Shown piece by piece: positions 16,377 to 24,960 of a stretch of DNA of 32,640 nucleotides. The position numbers and the translations under genes were made by a program. The notes beneath the pieces are model-generated. The model did not search any database. It was not told the origin of the DNA and saw only the letters and a list, made by a program, of their open reading frames with translations. The stretch covers positions 1 to 32,640 of the forward strand of contig CAIOTO010000225.1 in NCBI GenBank assembly GCA_903861255.1. The letters are read 5' to 3'. Numbering within the stretch: the stretch's first letter is position 1; every line of letters begins with the position of its first letter. The DNA comes from an uncultured Alphaproteobacteria bacterium. GTDB lineage: Bacteria; Pseudomonadota; Alphaproteobacteria; Paracaedibacterales; CAIOTO01.

Positions 16377-19133
16377 ATGACACAGCCTAACAAAATTTCA
16401 CTCCACCTCGCGCTTTCCCCTGCAGGGCATCCCTATCTGCATCAGGCTACAGATGAACATGTCGATTCCTCTACCGCTGGCAAACTTGAATCCTATTTCG
16501 CCGCCGACTATGCATGCGGCCTCCTTCGCCTTGGCATATCAGCGATTAAAACACCGCATGCGCAATCAATCACGTTTTGGCAATCGCTTGGACAATTATT
16601 CATTTCGGAAGCACGTCGCACAATTGGGCAAGGCACAGATCCCATTTCGTCCCATTTCTTGATCCCGGCCCCTGCCGCTGATTTACATGCGTTAATTGGC
16701 AAAGCACCTTTTATGACGGGTGCAGAATACTTAAATCTAGATGTGTTAGCCATGCTTTGGACGGACATGACGAATGCACTTAAAGTCGAGCTTACCGCTT
16801 TTAACGGTGCATTTTACGACTATCTTGCGCATTACAACCCCAGCTGGAACAAAGTCGGCCGTGTGTGCTTTCATCTTGCTGAAAATAAAACTAACCAAAC
16901 CCACCCGTTTGCGTTCCTTGCAACCTACACAACGCGATTGACTGCAGCATCGAACGTGCAACATGTGCCGCTTGGACAAGCCCTTAAAGAATATGCTGGC
17001 GAGCAAAACCGTGCGCAATTGCTGGCGCTATTGGTGCCCGTACAAAAAGCCGCTGAGAAAAGCACCTTTATCAAAGACCTACTCGATCGATCAGCCATCT
17101 TCACTCCACAAGCTTGGACGCCGCATCAAGCCCATGCATTTTTAAAAGAAATTCCACAGATCGAAGAAAGCGGTGTTCTGGTGCGCGTGCCAAATTGGTG
17201 GACGCCAAAGCATCCGCCGCGCCCACAAATTAGTATCTCTGTTGGCAATCAATCGGCTAGTGCTGTCGGTATGAATGCACTACTTGATTTCAATATTAGT
17301 TATTCTCTGCCGGATGGGGAAAGCCTGACCTATGAAGAATTGCAAGAAATACTCGCCAGGCAAGAAAATCTTGTGCAAATCAAAGGCCAATGGGTCGAGG
17401 TTGATCAGTCCAAGCTTTCACACGTATTATCACATTGGCAAGATGTTGCCCGGCAAGTCAAACGTGACGGCTTATCCTTTGCTGAAGGGTTGCGGCTTGT
17501 TGCTGGTGCAGGCAGTCAAAAGGGAGGTGATGATTTTGTTGACAGTGTTGCCGCCTGGTCAAATGTTGTTGAGGGCGCATGGCTAGAAGAAACCCTTAAT
17601 CAATTGCGGCATCCTGATCAGTCGTCAGACAGTGCCGTTCAAACGATTTTAGCACGTGATTTAAAGGCAACCCTTCGCCCGTATCAACTTAGCGGTGTGC
17701 AGTGGCTTTGGTGGCTATATAAGCTTCGCTTGGGCGGCTGTCTTGCAGATGACATGGGGCTTGGAAAAACGATTCAGGTGTTATCGTTGTTTTTGCTGGC
17801 AAAACAGGCTGAAGCTGTTCAACGCCCACACCTGTTAATTTTGCCCGCGTCACTTTTAGGGAACTGGCAAGCTGAAATTATAAAATTCGCACCATCCCTG
17901 GCTGTATGGGTGGCGCACGGCACAAGTGCTGATCAGTACATTCTAAAGCAAAATGATGCGCCCAATTTAACGGGAATAGACCTTGTTATCACGACGTATT
18001 CGAATGTGTATCGTCTGCCCTGGATTGATAAAGTCGCCTGGAACATCGTGATTTGTGACGAGGCGCAAAGCATTAAAAATCCGGGCACGAAACAAACGCT
18101 TGCAATCAAGAAAATCCCAAGCCAGGTGCGATTTATTCTGACTGGCACACCTGTTGAAAATCGTCTGTTGGATTTATGGTCGTTGTTTGATTTTGTGGCG
18201 CCAGGGTTGCTTGGCACTAGCAAAGCGTTCTCAGGCTATGGCAAGAAAAAAACCGATGCAGATGAAGGGGCTGAGCAATCCTTTTTTGCAAGCGTGCGTC
18301 AGCTCATCAGCCCATATATCTTACGCCGCCTTAAAAGTGATAAAAGCATTATTGCTGATCTGCCTGACAAAACCGAGGTTGACACATACTGTTTCTTGAC
18401 CAAAAGTCAGATTGGGCTGTACCAACAAGCCGTGCAAGAGCTTGCGCAAAAACTGGAAGAGCCCGCCGAGCAACAAGATCCAATGGCACGACGCGGGTTG
18501 GTGTTGTCGTATCTTATGCGTCTTAAACAAATTTGCAACCACCCCAGCCAATGGCTTGGTCATGGTGACTTTGATGAACAAAATAGTGGCAAGTTCCTGC
18601 GGCTAAAAGAACTGTGCGAAGGCATCGCCGCCAAACAAGAAAAAGTGCTTATCTTCACGCAATATCGCGAGATTATTCCAGCGCTACAGACGTATCTTGA
18701 GGGTGTGTTTGGCAGATCCGGGCTTATTTTACATGGAAGTACGCCTACCAAAGAACGCGCAAAATTGGTTGCATCGTTCCAGACTGAACAGGGGCCGCCG
18801 TTTTTTATTTTATCTATCAAAGCAGGCGGAACGGGGTTAACGCTTACCAATGCATCGCATGTGATTCACTTTGATCGTTGGTGGAATCCAGCTGTTGAAA
18901 ACCAAGCAACAGATCGCGCGTATCGTATTGGTCAAAAGAAAAATGTACTGGTGCACAAATTTATTTGTCAGGGAACTATTGAAGAAAAGATCGATTCCAT
19001 GATAAATCAAAAGAAAGCGTTGGCGAATGATTTGCTGCAAGGTGGCGGCGAAGCGTTGTTGACCGAGATGAGCAATGACGAATTGATGAAAGTTGTGTCG
19101 CTGGATATTCATAAGGCTATGGGTGATGGATAA
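16377..19133 (+). CDS. SNF2/Rad54-family DNA-translocating ATPase
   Basis: The 918-residue product is a superfamily 2 Swi2/Snf2 enzyme, which uses ATP to move along double-stranded DNA and displace bound proteins. The N-terminal ~310 residues are of uncertain fold. A bacterial SNF2-associated region (about 310-400) comes next, then the ATPase: DDMGLGKT (Walker A, 458-465), DEAQ (Walker B, 561-564), LTGTPVENR (motif III), and in the second lobe SIKAGGTGLTL and QATDRAYRIGQ (motifs V and VI). Bacterial members of this type commonly stand next to a SWIM zinc-finger gene, as here. Role in transcription recycling or repair is not settled. A good promoter lies upstream. Confidence 0.95.
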   Translation: MTQPNKISLHLALSPAGHPYLHQATDEHVDSSTAGKLESYFAADYACGLLRLGISAIKTPHAQSITFWQSLGQLFISEARRTIGQGTDPISSHFLIPAPAADLHALIGKAPFMTGAEYLNLDVLAMLWTDMTNALKVELTAFNGAFYDYLAHYNPSWNKVGRVCFHLAENKTNQTHPFAFLATYTTRLTAASNVQHVPLGQALKEYAGEQNRAQLLALLVPVQKAAEKSTFIKDLLDRSAIFTPQAWTPHQAHAFLKEIPQIEESGVLVRVPNWWTPKHPPRPQISISVGNQSASAVGMNALLDFNISYSLPDGESLTYEELQEILARQENLVQIKGQWVEVDQSKLSHVLSHWQDVARQVKRDGLSFAEGLRLVAGAGSQKGGDDFVDSVAAWSNVVEGAWLEETLNQLRHPDQSSDSAVQTILARDLKATLRPYQLSGVQWLWWLYKLRLGGCLADDMGLGKTIQVLSLFLLAKQAEAVQRPHLLILPASLLGNWQAEIIKFAPSLAVWVAHGTSADQYILKQNDAPNLTGIDLVITTYSNVYRLPWIDKVAWNIVICDEAQSIKNPGTKQTLAIKKIPSQVRFILTGTPVENRLLDLWSLFDFVAPGLLGTSKAFSGYGKKKTDADEGAEQSFFASVRQLISPYILRRLKSDKSIIADLPDKTEVDTYCFLTKSQIGLYQQAVQELAQKLEEPAEQQDPMARRGLVLSYLMRLKQICNHPSQWLGHGDFDEQNSGKFLRLKELCEGIAAKQEKVLIFTQYREIIPALQTYLEGVFGRSGLILHGSTPTKERAKLVASFQTEQGPPFFILSIKAGGTGLTLTNASHVIHFDRWWNPAVENQATDRAYRIGQKKNVLVHKFICQGTIEEKIDSMINQKKALANDLLQGGGEALLTEMSNDELMKVVSLDIHKAMGDG

Positions 19134-19136
19134 TTT

Positions 19137-19239
19137 CTTGTCTTTCCCGCGAAGGCGGGAATCCAGAAGAACAAACGCGCAAAAGCAGACTTAAGAAACA
19201 AAGCAGCCCCTAGATCCCCGTCTGCACGGGGATGACAAG
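19137..19239. repeat. Family A palindromic repeat, copy 1
   Basis: A 103-bp element with inverted ends: CTTGTC...TCCCGCGAAGGCGGGAATCC on the left and ATCCCCGTCTGCACGGGGAT...GACAAG on the right. Each half is itself a hairpin. It lies between the SNF2 and SWIM genes, ending 27 bases before the SWIM start. Confidence 0.85.
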
Positions 19240-19266
19240 AAGATGACACAAAAAAAGGAAATGATA

Positions 19267-20058
19267 ATGAGCAGATATGGTGGCTACGGCGGATTCCCCG
19301 AATATGTTTCCGTAGCTGAGCGACGCGAACAAGCCAAAGCGCTCACTGCAAAGCTTAAGAAGCAAGGTCATATCCTAAGTCCTGTTGTTATCGAAGGGCG
19401 TACAATCGCAAAAACATTCTGGGGCAAATCGTGGTGCACCAACTTAGAATCCTTTAGTGATTACGAAAATCGTTTGCCACGCGGACGAACCTATGCACGA
19501 AATGGCTCCGTCATTGACCTTAAAATCAACCCAGGCGAAATTACAGCGATGGTTAATGGCTCGAGTGTGTATGATGTCTCCATCAAAATTAATGCATTCC
19601 CAGAATCTAAATGGAAAACACTTGTTAAGGAATGCAGCGGAAAAATTGATTCACTGATTGAACTTTTGCAAGGAAAGTTCTCAAAAAGTGTCATGGAAAT
19701 CATCACAGCAAATGAAACAGGCATGTTCCCCAAGCCAAATGAGATTAAATTGAACTGTTCTTGCCCTGATTATGCGGATATGTGCAAACATGTGGCCGCC
19801 GTTTTATATGGTGTTGGCCATCGACTTGACGAGAGACCCGAAGATCTGTTTATACTAAGACAGACGAATCATATGGATTTGGTGGATAATACGCAGCTAG
19901 GCACTCTGTCAATTGCTGAAACAGAAGCACCATTTGATGGTGACTTATCTGCTTTGTTTGGCATTGAGCTTGCAAATGATGTCCCTGCGCCATCAAAGGA
20001 GCCGCAACCTTTGAAAAAGGCAAAGCCACCAACTGTTCGAAAGAAGAAAGCTACTTAG
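19267..20058 (+). CDS. SWIM zinc-finger protein, partner of the SNF2 ATPase
   Basis: From ATG at 19267 (AGGA 7 bases upstream; preferred over 19243) the product has 263 residues. It opens with the typical RYGGYGGFPEYVSVAERR and contains FWGKSWC, both characteristic of this bacterial family. The SWIM motif C-x-C-x6-C-x-H is at 164-175 (CSCPDYADMCKH), a zinc site thought to bind DNA or protein. The tail is Lys/Pro-rich. Genes of this type are often found beside a SNF2 helicase, so the two products probably work together. Its stop is 1 base before the next ATG, suggesting coupled translation into the RimM-like fragment. Confidence 0.9.
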   Translation: MSRYGGYGGFPEYVSVAERREQAKALTAKLKKQGHILSPVVIEGRTIAKTFWGKSWCTNLESFSDYENRLPRGRTYARNGSVIDLKINPGEITAMVNGSSVYDVSIKINAFPESKWKTLVKECSGKIDSLIELLQGKFSKSVMEIITANETGMFPKPNEIKLNCSCPDYADMCKHVAAVLYGVGHRLDERPEDLFILRQTNHMDLVDNTQLGTLSIAETEAPFDGDLSALFGIELANDVPAPSKEPQPLKKAKPPTVRKKKAT

Positions 20059-20059
20059 A

Positions 20060-20344
20060 ATGACGACTATTTGTCTTGGTAAAATTATTGCTGTCTATGG
20101 CACTAGAGGTGAAGTAGAGATTGAATCATACACAGAACGCCCAACAGACATCGCTTCTTTTGGGGCTGTTAAAGATGCAAAAGGGACTAAATATCATATA
20201 CTAAGCGCGAGCAGACATACTTCCCGTACTGTTATTGCGCGCATTCAAGGGGTGTCTGATCCAGTTCAAGCGCTGGAAATTTGTGGTGTGGAATTGTTTA
20301 CAGAACGCGCGCTTGCGGTGTTAAAAGCAAGACGCCTGCATTAA
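20060..20344 (+). CDS. Stand-alone RimM N-terminal domain (truncated rimM paralogue)
   Basis: The 94-residue product aligns along its first ~85 residues with the N-terminal beta-barrel of the RimM encoded just downstream: both have a CLG.I.A..G..G start, FGAVKDAKG versus YGALKDAKG, and VELFTER versus TELFIER. By eye about 45% of positions are identical. It ends with ALAVLKARRLH where RimM goes on to its PRC-barrel domain. In RimM the N-domain binds ribosomal protein uS19, so this copy could bind it without completing 30S maturation, or it may be a decaying duplicate. The frame is intact. ATG starts 1 base after the SWIM stop. Confidence 0.8.
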   Translation: MTTICLGKIIAVYGTRGEVEIESYTERPTDIASFGAVKDAKGTKYHILSASRHTSRTVIARIQGVSDPVQALEICGVELFTERALAVLKARRLH

Positions 20345-20378
20345 TAAATTAAAAAACTCAAAAAGAAAGAATCATAAA

Positions 20379-20879
20379 ATGAAAACTGTTTGTCTCGGTG
20401 AAATTGTTGCAGCCCATGGAATTAAAGGTCACGTAAAAATTAAAACACATACAGCGAACCCGGTTGATATTGGCTCCTACGGCGCGCTTAAAGATGCAAA
20501 GGGCCGCGAATACGAATTGTCAAATACGCGCATTGCAACCCCAAATTCAGCTATTGCCTTTATTAAAGGTGTAATGGATCGCAATCAAGCAGAGGCCCTT
20601 CGTGGGACAGAATTGTTTATTGAACGCGAACAATTGCCAGAACCAACTGATGATGAATACTACCATGAAGACCTTGTTGATCTAACTGCGCAAGATGAGC
20701 AGGGTAAAGTCTATGGCACTGTATTGGGCGTGCAAAACTTTGGTGCGGGTGAATTTTTTGATATTAAAAGTGAAGAGCATAATAAAATAATCACGTTACC
20801 GTTTAACGAAGAAGCGGTTTTGGATATTAATATCGAAGAAGGATTTATGATTATTAATCCTGAGTTTTTGTTGGTTTAA
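20379..20879 (+). CDS. rimM: Ribosome maturation factor RimM
   Basis: RimM binds the 30S head through uS19 and assists late assembly and 16S processing in the cytoplasm. The 166-residue product has both family domains: the N-terminal RimM barrel (1-88, with GIKGHVKI) and the PRC-barrel (about 95-166), joined by the typical YYHEDLVDL; the end includes LPFNEEAVLDIN and EGFMIINPEFLL. Length is normal. RimM is usually encoded between rpsP and trmD; here it follows the duplicate N-domain gene by 34 bases and trmD is absent, another sign of gene-order breakdown. Confidence 0.96.
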   Translation: MKTVCLGEIVAAHGIKGHVKIKTHTANPVDIGSYGALKDAKGREYELSNTRIATPNSAIAFIKGVMDRNQAEALRGTELFIEREQLPEPTDDEYYHEDLVDLTAQDEQGKVYGTVLGVQNFGAGEFFDIKSEEHNKIITLPFNEEAVLDINIEEGFMIINPEFLLV

Positions 20880-20911
20880 GGACGGGCGTCATTTCCTTGC
20901 CTTCCACTTTG

Positions 20912-21041
20912 TGTCATCCCCGCGACTCGCCACGGCATAGCCTTGGGCGTAGCCGGGAGGCGGGGATCCAGCTATTCAACATGCAATCCCATTTTTTAAA
21001 CCAACCTCCTTCTGGATTCACAGCTAAGCGGGAATGACAAG
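20912..21041. repeat. Family A palindromic repeat, copy 2, with an enlarged left arm
   Basis: The element begins TGTCATCCCCGCG and ends AAGCGGGAATGACAAGG. Its left hairpin carries about 40 extra bases (roughly 20926-20959) between CCCCGC and GCGGGG compared with the other copies, and these bases are themselves partly self-complementary. Nearby CTTCC/GGAAG stretches extend the inverted symmetry. It separates rimM from convergent membrane-protein genes. Confidence 0.8.
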
Positions 21042-21070
21042 GAAGTAAGGAAGTAGTGCATTACCTTACC

Positions 21071-21733
21071 TCACGCTCCAGGTACACCTTCTACCACCAA
21101 CGCTTTCTCACCCAACGCAACTTTCACTTTTCGTTTGTCATACATTACAGAAACAAACCCTAAAATTGAGACTAAAAGTATATGGATAAGCGTTGGAATA
21201 TAGTTCATACAACCAATCTTAAGGGCAGAAAGGGAGCAAAAAAATAATGCTCCAATACGCAAAAACATTGATGAAACTTCAGCAAAAATCCATGCAGCAT
21301 TGTCTATGTTTTTTACATTACCTAGATGATAGCCTTGATCAATTTTTTTATGAATCTGTTCTACATACAACCAATTCCCAATAAAACCAAATAAAATACT
21401 AGGGGCAACAATCCATGGAATCAAAATAAATTTAATTTTATTTGGCAATGCATCATAAGAGTCCACACCGACTGCATGTGTAGCAATATAGGTCAAACAT
21501 TCTCCATATAAACACCCAAAAACAAGCCATAAAATTCCATGCAAATACATTTTTCGACACAAACACCAGTTCGAACTAAAGAAGAACGCACACCAATTCC
21601 AGCTAAACTTATTTCCGGACGCTATTTTCTCATACACACCACGATAATAGTGGTCGGCTTCACTTTCTCGGTCTTCGTCACTACTGTAGTATGATGCTAA
21701 TTTCATAAAATTATCAATATTATGTTCATTCAT
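21071..21733 (-). CDS. DUF2628-like membrane protein, tandem paralogue 1
   Basis: From the internal ATG at 21733, which matches the starts of its two paralogues, the product has 220 residues. It opens MNEHNIDNFMKLAS, has an acidic stretch, then the shared block YYRGVYEKI, SWNWCAFFFSSNWCLCRKM, which fits DUF2628 proteins (WNW.A....W..YRKM). About four hydrophobic segments follow, then IHKKIDQGYHLGNVKN and further membrane segments, ending in a basic KRKVKVALGEKALV. It is the most divergent of the three copies and the closest to the family A repeat. Function unknown; predicted inner-membrane. Confidence 0.7.
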   Translation of the reverse strand: MNEHNIDNFMKLASYYSSDEDRESEADHYYRGVYEKIASGNKFSWNWCAFFFSSNWCLCRKMYLHGILWLVFGCLYGECLTYIATHAVGVDSYDALPNKIKFILIPWIVAPSILFGFIGNWLYVEQIHKKIDQGYHLGNVKNIDNAAWIFAEVSSMFLRIGALFFCSLSALKIGCMNYIPTLIHILLVSILGFVSVMYDKRKVKVALGEKALVVEGVPGA

Positions 21734-21792
21734 TAAATTCATTCTTTTAAAATTTTGCCTTACAATACTAAATAGTCTTAATTTTTAGAATT

Positions 21793-22338
21793 TCAAGTTA
21801 TGCTTTCTGCCACCAGCGCTCGTTCAGCCAACGCAGCTTTCACTTTTCGTTTATCGCTAAAATAAATAAATGGAATAGCAAAAATGCTAAGAAATGCTGA
21901 TAGAACACTCGTATTTTTTAAAGAGCATAGATGATATCCTTGATCAATTTTTTTGTGGATATGTCTTACATATAACCAATTTCCATAAAGCCCAAACACT
22001 AAAAACTCGAGAATTGTTGCAATCGCTACTCCAATAAGGCCAGCATTTTCTTGAGAAGTGATTGGAGATGGTATTGTTGATAAAATCTTAAGCGTTAAAA
22101 GTGTGATAAGAGAAACCCCAAGCCAGGCAGATATCTGACACAAAAAATACATTGCAAACATTTTCCGATACAACACCCAGGAAAGGCCAAAGAACGCTGC
22201 AGACCAGTTCCAGCATGTCTTTTTGCCTGACATTATTTCTTCGTACACGTCGCGGTAATAGTGATCGCTTCCACGATCAGACCGACCTTCACCGTTCGTG
22301 GCAAGCTTCATGAAATTATCAATATTATGCTCATTCAT
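21793..22338 (-). CDS. DUF2628-like membrane protein, tandem paralogue 2
   Basis: From ATG at 22338 (AAGAG 8 bases upstream; a GTG at 22347 is less likely) the product has 181 residues. It shares with its neighbours the opening MNEHNIDNFMKLATN, YYRDVYEEIMSGKKTCWNW, YRKMFAMYFL, the cytoplasmic signature HIHKKIDQGYHLCSLKNT and the basic ending DKRKVKAALAERALV. Three or four hydrophobic segments are visible. It is shorter than paralogue 1 because of a smaller C-terminal membrane part. Function unknown. Confidence 0.7.
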   Translation of the reverse strand: MNEHNIDNFMKLATNGEGRSDRGSDHYYRDVYEEIMSGKKTCWNWSAAFFGLSWVLYRKMFAMYFLCQISAWLGVSLITLLTLKILSTIPSPITSQENAGLIGVAIATILEFLVFGLYGNWLYVRHIHKKIDQGYHLCSLKNTSVLSAFLSIFAIPFIYFSDKRKVKAALAERALVAESIT

Positions 22339-22425
22339 AGAATGCACTCTTTTTAAAATATTATTCTTACTATACTAGATGGTTTTAACTTTGATCTTTG
22401 CAAGTTATTACAAATAGGTTTTGTG

Positions 22426-23025
22426 CTATTCACTCGACGAAGGAGTAGTGAGGCTTTTTCCCCTCAGCCGTTCTACCTTGATCCCCCAATGCACGGCTTT
22501 CACTTTTCTTTTCTCATTCCATGCAATAAAAGGGATAAAAGGTATCTCGAACAAAGGAAATGGAATTGATATCCAAACAAGAAAGCTTCTTGTGTTTTTC
22601 AATGGACACAAATGGTATCCTTTATCAATCTTCTTATGAATATGCCTTACATGCAGCCAATTTCCAAAGAATCCTAAAATTAAAAATCTACATATAATAT
22701 ACCACACAACAAAAACCACAATAATAGCAATCTTTAGATTGTATGAAGACGAGTGTGCTTCTATTAAGAAAAAAGCAAGAAGACCTCCAGATACAACAGA
22801 CAAAGTAGCAACACTTAAATACAAAAAATAGATTGCAAACATTTTTCGGTACAATAACCACCCAGAACCTAACAAAGCCGCAGCCCAGTTCCAGCATACT
22901 TTCTTTCCCGACGTGATTTCTTCATACGCACCACGGTAATAGTGATCAGCCTTACTTTCACGATCAGCTGTGCCTTTATCATTTGTGGCTAGCATCATAA
23001 AATTGTCGATGTTATGTTCATTCAT
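22426..23025 (-). CDS. DUF2628-like membrane protein, tandem paralogue 3
   Basis: The 199-residue product starts at ATG 23025 with AGGA 9 bases upstream, the best ribosome site of the three, so it is probably first in the operon. It opens MNEHNIDNFMMLATNDKG, followed by YYRGAYEEITSGKKVCWNW, LLYRKMFAIYFL, three hydrophobic segments, HIHKKIDKGYHLCPLKNT and a basic C-terminal stretch (EKRKVKAVHWGIKVERLRG). Shared blocks with paralogue 2 are close to identical, pointing to fairly recent duplication. Function unknown. Confidence 0.7.
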   Translation of the reverse strand: MNEHNIDNFMMLATNDKGTADRESKADHYYRGAYEEITSGKKVCWNWAAALLGSGWLLYRKMFAIYFLYLSVATLSVVSGGLLAFFLIEAHSSSYNLKIAIIVVFVVWYIICRFLILGFFGNWLHVRHIHKKIDKGYHLCPLKNTRSFLVWISIPFPLFEIPFIPFIAWNEKRKVKAVHWGIKVERLRGKSLTTPSSSE

Positions 23026-23102
23026 TAAATGATTTCCTAAACGTAAAAACCTATACTAGTATATATAAGCATCTTTCTAAATATTTCAAGTGCGCATCCA
23101 AA

Positions 23103-23729
23103 ATGACCACCAACCGCATCATCGCCCTTACGCGCTACCTCTGTGCACATGAAAAACAGCAGTTTTGGCCGCCGTGCGTCTTGTTCTTTGTGGGGATATT
23201 CTTAATTAGCTTGGTGCATGCCGAATGCCCATTGCCCCCCCAAGGTGTTGTCGCATTTTTTGCCCTATGGGGATTCATTCAAACATTCACCCTGATGCAC
23301 AGCCTTGAAGAAGACTTTACCGACGGCACATTCGCTTATCTGATCAGCGAAGGCTTTTCTATTCACGGATATGCAAGTGCGCGTATACTTGTAACGCTAC
23401 TCACTTTTTTTATACCGCTTTTGCTCAGTCAAGCTATAGGCCTTGCACTCATGCATATCAATATGTCAGCCCTCTGGGGTTTATGTCTCAATCACATGCA
23501 ATGCGTATTAGGGCTGCTGGGCGTTCAACTGACCTTGTGCATGACGTCCAATTTTGAGAAAAAGATGACAAATCTGCTGATTTTTATCCCCTTTTGGATT
23601 CCCAGTTTTTTATACCTGGTAGGACAGCCCGTTGATCTGATGCCGATTTCCCCACTTATTGGGCTTGCCCTTTTGTCCAGCGGACTGACACTGATATTAA
23701 TTCAAAATGCGTTCCGCTGGCGGGGGTAA
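23103..23729 (+). CDS. ccmB: Heme exporter permease CcmB
   Basis: CcmB is the membrane subunit that, with the ATPase CcmA and CcmC, loads heme onto CcmE for cytochrome c maturation. The 208-residue product has six hydrophobic segments and the family's characteristic SLEEDFTDGTFAYL (the LE..f.dG.l..l motif), followed by FIPLLLSQAIGLALM and the terminal NAFRWRG. Length is near the usual ~220. ccmA and ccmC are not adjacent; the gene stands alone, divergent from the DUF2628-like cluster, with only 6 bases to the convergent gene downstream. The call rests on the overall pattern, so it is less certain than the enzyme calls. Confidence 0.75.
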   Translation: MTTNRIIALTRYLCAHEKQQFWPPCVLFFVGIFLISLVHAECPLPPQGVVAFFALWGFIQTFTLMHSLEEDFTDGTFAYLISEGFSIHGYASARILVTLLTFFIPLLLSQAIGLALMHINMSALWGLCLNHMQCVLGLLGVQLTLCMTSNFEKKMTNLLIFIPFWIPSFLYLVGQPVDLMPISPLIGLALLSSGLTLILIQNAFRWRG

Positions 23730-23735
23730 TTGCTT

Positions 23736-24719
23736 TTAAAAGCCGTGCCTGTTCTTTCTTGTTACAAGTGTCCATTGATTTTCTGGGAAGAAATCATTCA
23801 ACCACACCAATGTTTTCTCACTTAACATTGGCAATAAATCGTCTATTGCCATTTTAAGTCGTGTAATTTTCTCTTGTTCTCCAGAACCTAAGGCCCTCAC
23901 AGCATTCAGTGCATTGCCATAGCATTGAAAAGCATACTTTAATGATTCAATTTCAATAAGATCATACATGTCGCTGCGCTCTCTCACTTTGGCCTCAATA
24001 TCACTTTGAATTTGCTTGATTATTGCCGCCCTATTTCTGTCTAAATCAGATATTTCTGTTGATAGTCTTTCACCTTTTTGTGTTTCTTCTGACAAACGCG
24101 ATTCATAATCTGCTTTCCTACTGGTCTTGAATAATTCAATAAAGGCATCGTGGTTTCCCCCAGCCATACTTCGCTCTGCATTTGTAAGTGGAAATGCTTT
24201 ATACATAGCCGCACATCGGAAACGATTTTCGCTATAGTCACGATCATTTTCGCCAGTCAACACAGTGTCAGCATCAAGTTTAGATGCCCTTATGGGAACA
24301 AATAAACTAGAACCAAAATCAAGGCCGCCATGCATTTTTCCAACAATCACACCCAAATGAGCATTTTCAAGAATGGGAAGCGTTTAACGAAAAGCCTTTA
24401 TTGACGAATATGTACCCTCTTGCTTTTCTCTTAAAGAAACCAACCTTTGTTCATGCCGTCGAATTCTGGATTCTTTTTCGGCTCTCGCTTCATTAAAAAC
24501 GGATGATTTATCATTAAGAATTGATAATGCAGACTGATAAACATGCATTGCCTTTCTTCCTTCTTGTTTGCATGCAGTAACAAAGTCATCTGCTTGAAAA
24601 AGTTCTTGGGTGCCTCTTAAGAAAGAGCAGCCTGGAGTGTCAACATTTTCTGTAGCTGCAAAAGAAATAGCACTTAACATTGTGCAACCAAACGTTGCGG
24701 CGATAAATTTAATGCGCAT
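23736..24719 (-). pseudogene. Exported coiled-coil protein gene interrupted by one in-frame stop
   Basis: ATG at 24719 (AAAGGA upstream) opens a frame with a signal peptide (MRIKFIAATFGCTMLSAISFA) and a helical Lys/Glu/Arg-rich region, stopping at TAA 24384-24386 after 111 residues. The same frame continues without another stop for 215 codons to 23736, and the residues just after the stop (TLPILENAHLGVIVGKMHGG) look like ordinary coding sequence. The second part is again charged and probably coiled-coil (about 24140-23950). A C-to-T change of CAA (Gln) to TAA would explain this. No ribosome site precedes the possible TTG restart at 24356. Total intact length would be about 327 residues. No family recognised. 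Confidence 0.65.
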
Positions 24720-24960
24720 TGGAAAATCCTTTCATTTTTGGAATACCCTCAACGTACAATGGTAGTAGTTAATAAAACGTCAACGAAAAAACATAAAATT
24801 CATCTCTTATGATTTTCTAAATTATCTTCATTAAAACGATCTGGTTAACTTTTTCTTAATATTTGGACGCTATATTAGAACTATGCAGGAGTAGCATCTC
24901 TCACTCTTTAGTGGATGCATGCCATTTTAAATAACAATTTAGAAATCAGGAGTTTTTTCT

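Noticed and set aside
21071-23025. Possible phase-variable or recombining cassette array
   Set aside because: The three paralogues have complete, separate reading frames with their own starts and no inverted repeats or recombinase nearby; simple tandem duplication is sufficient.
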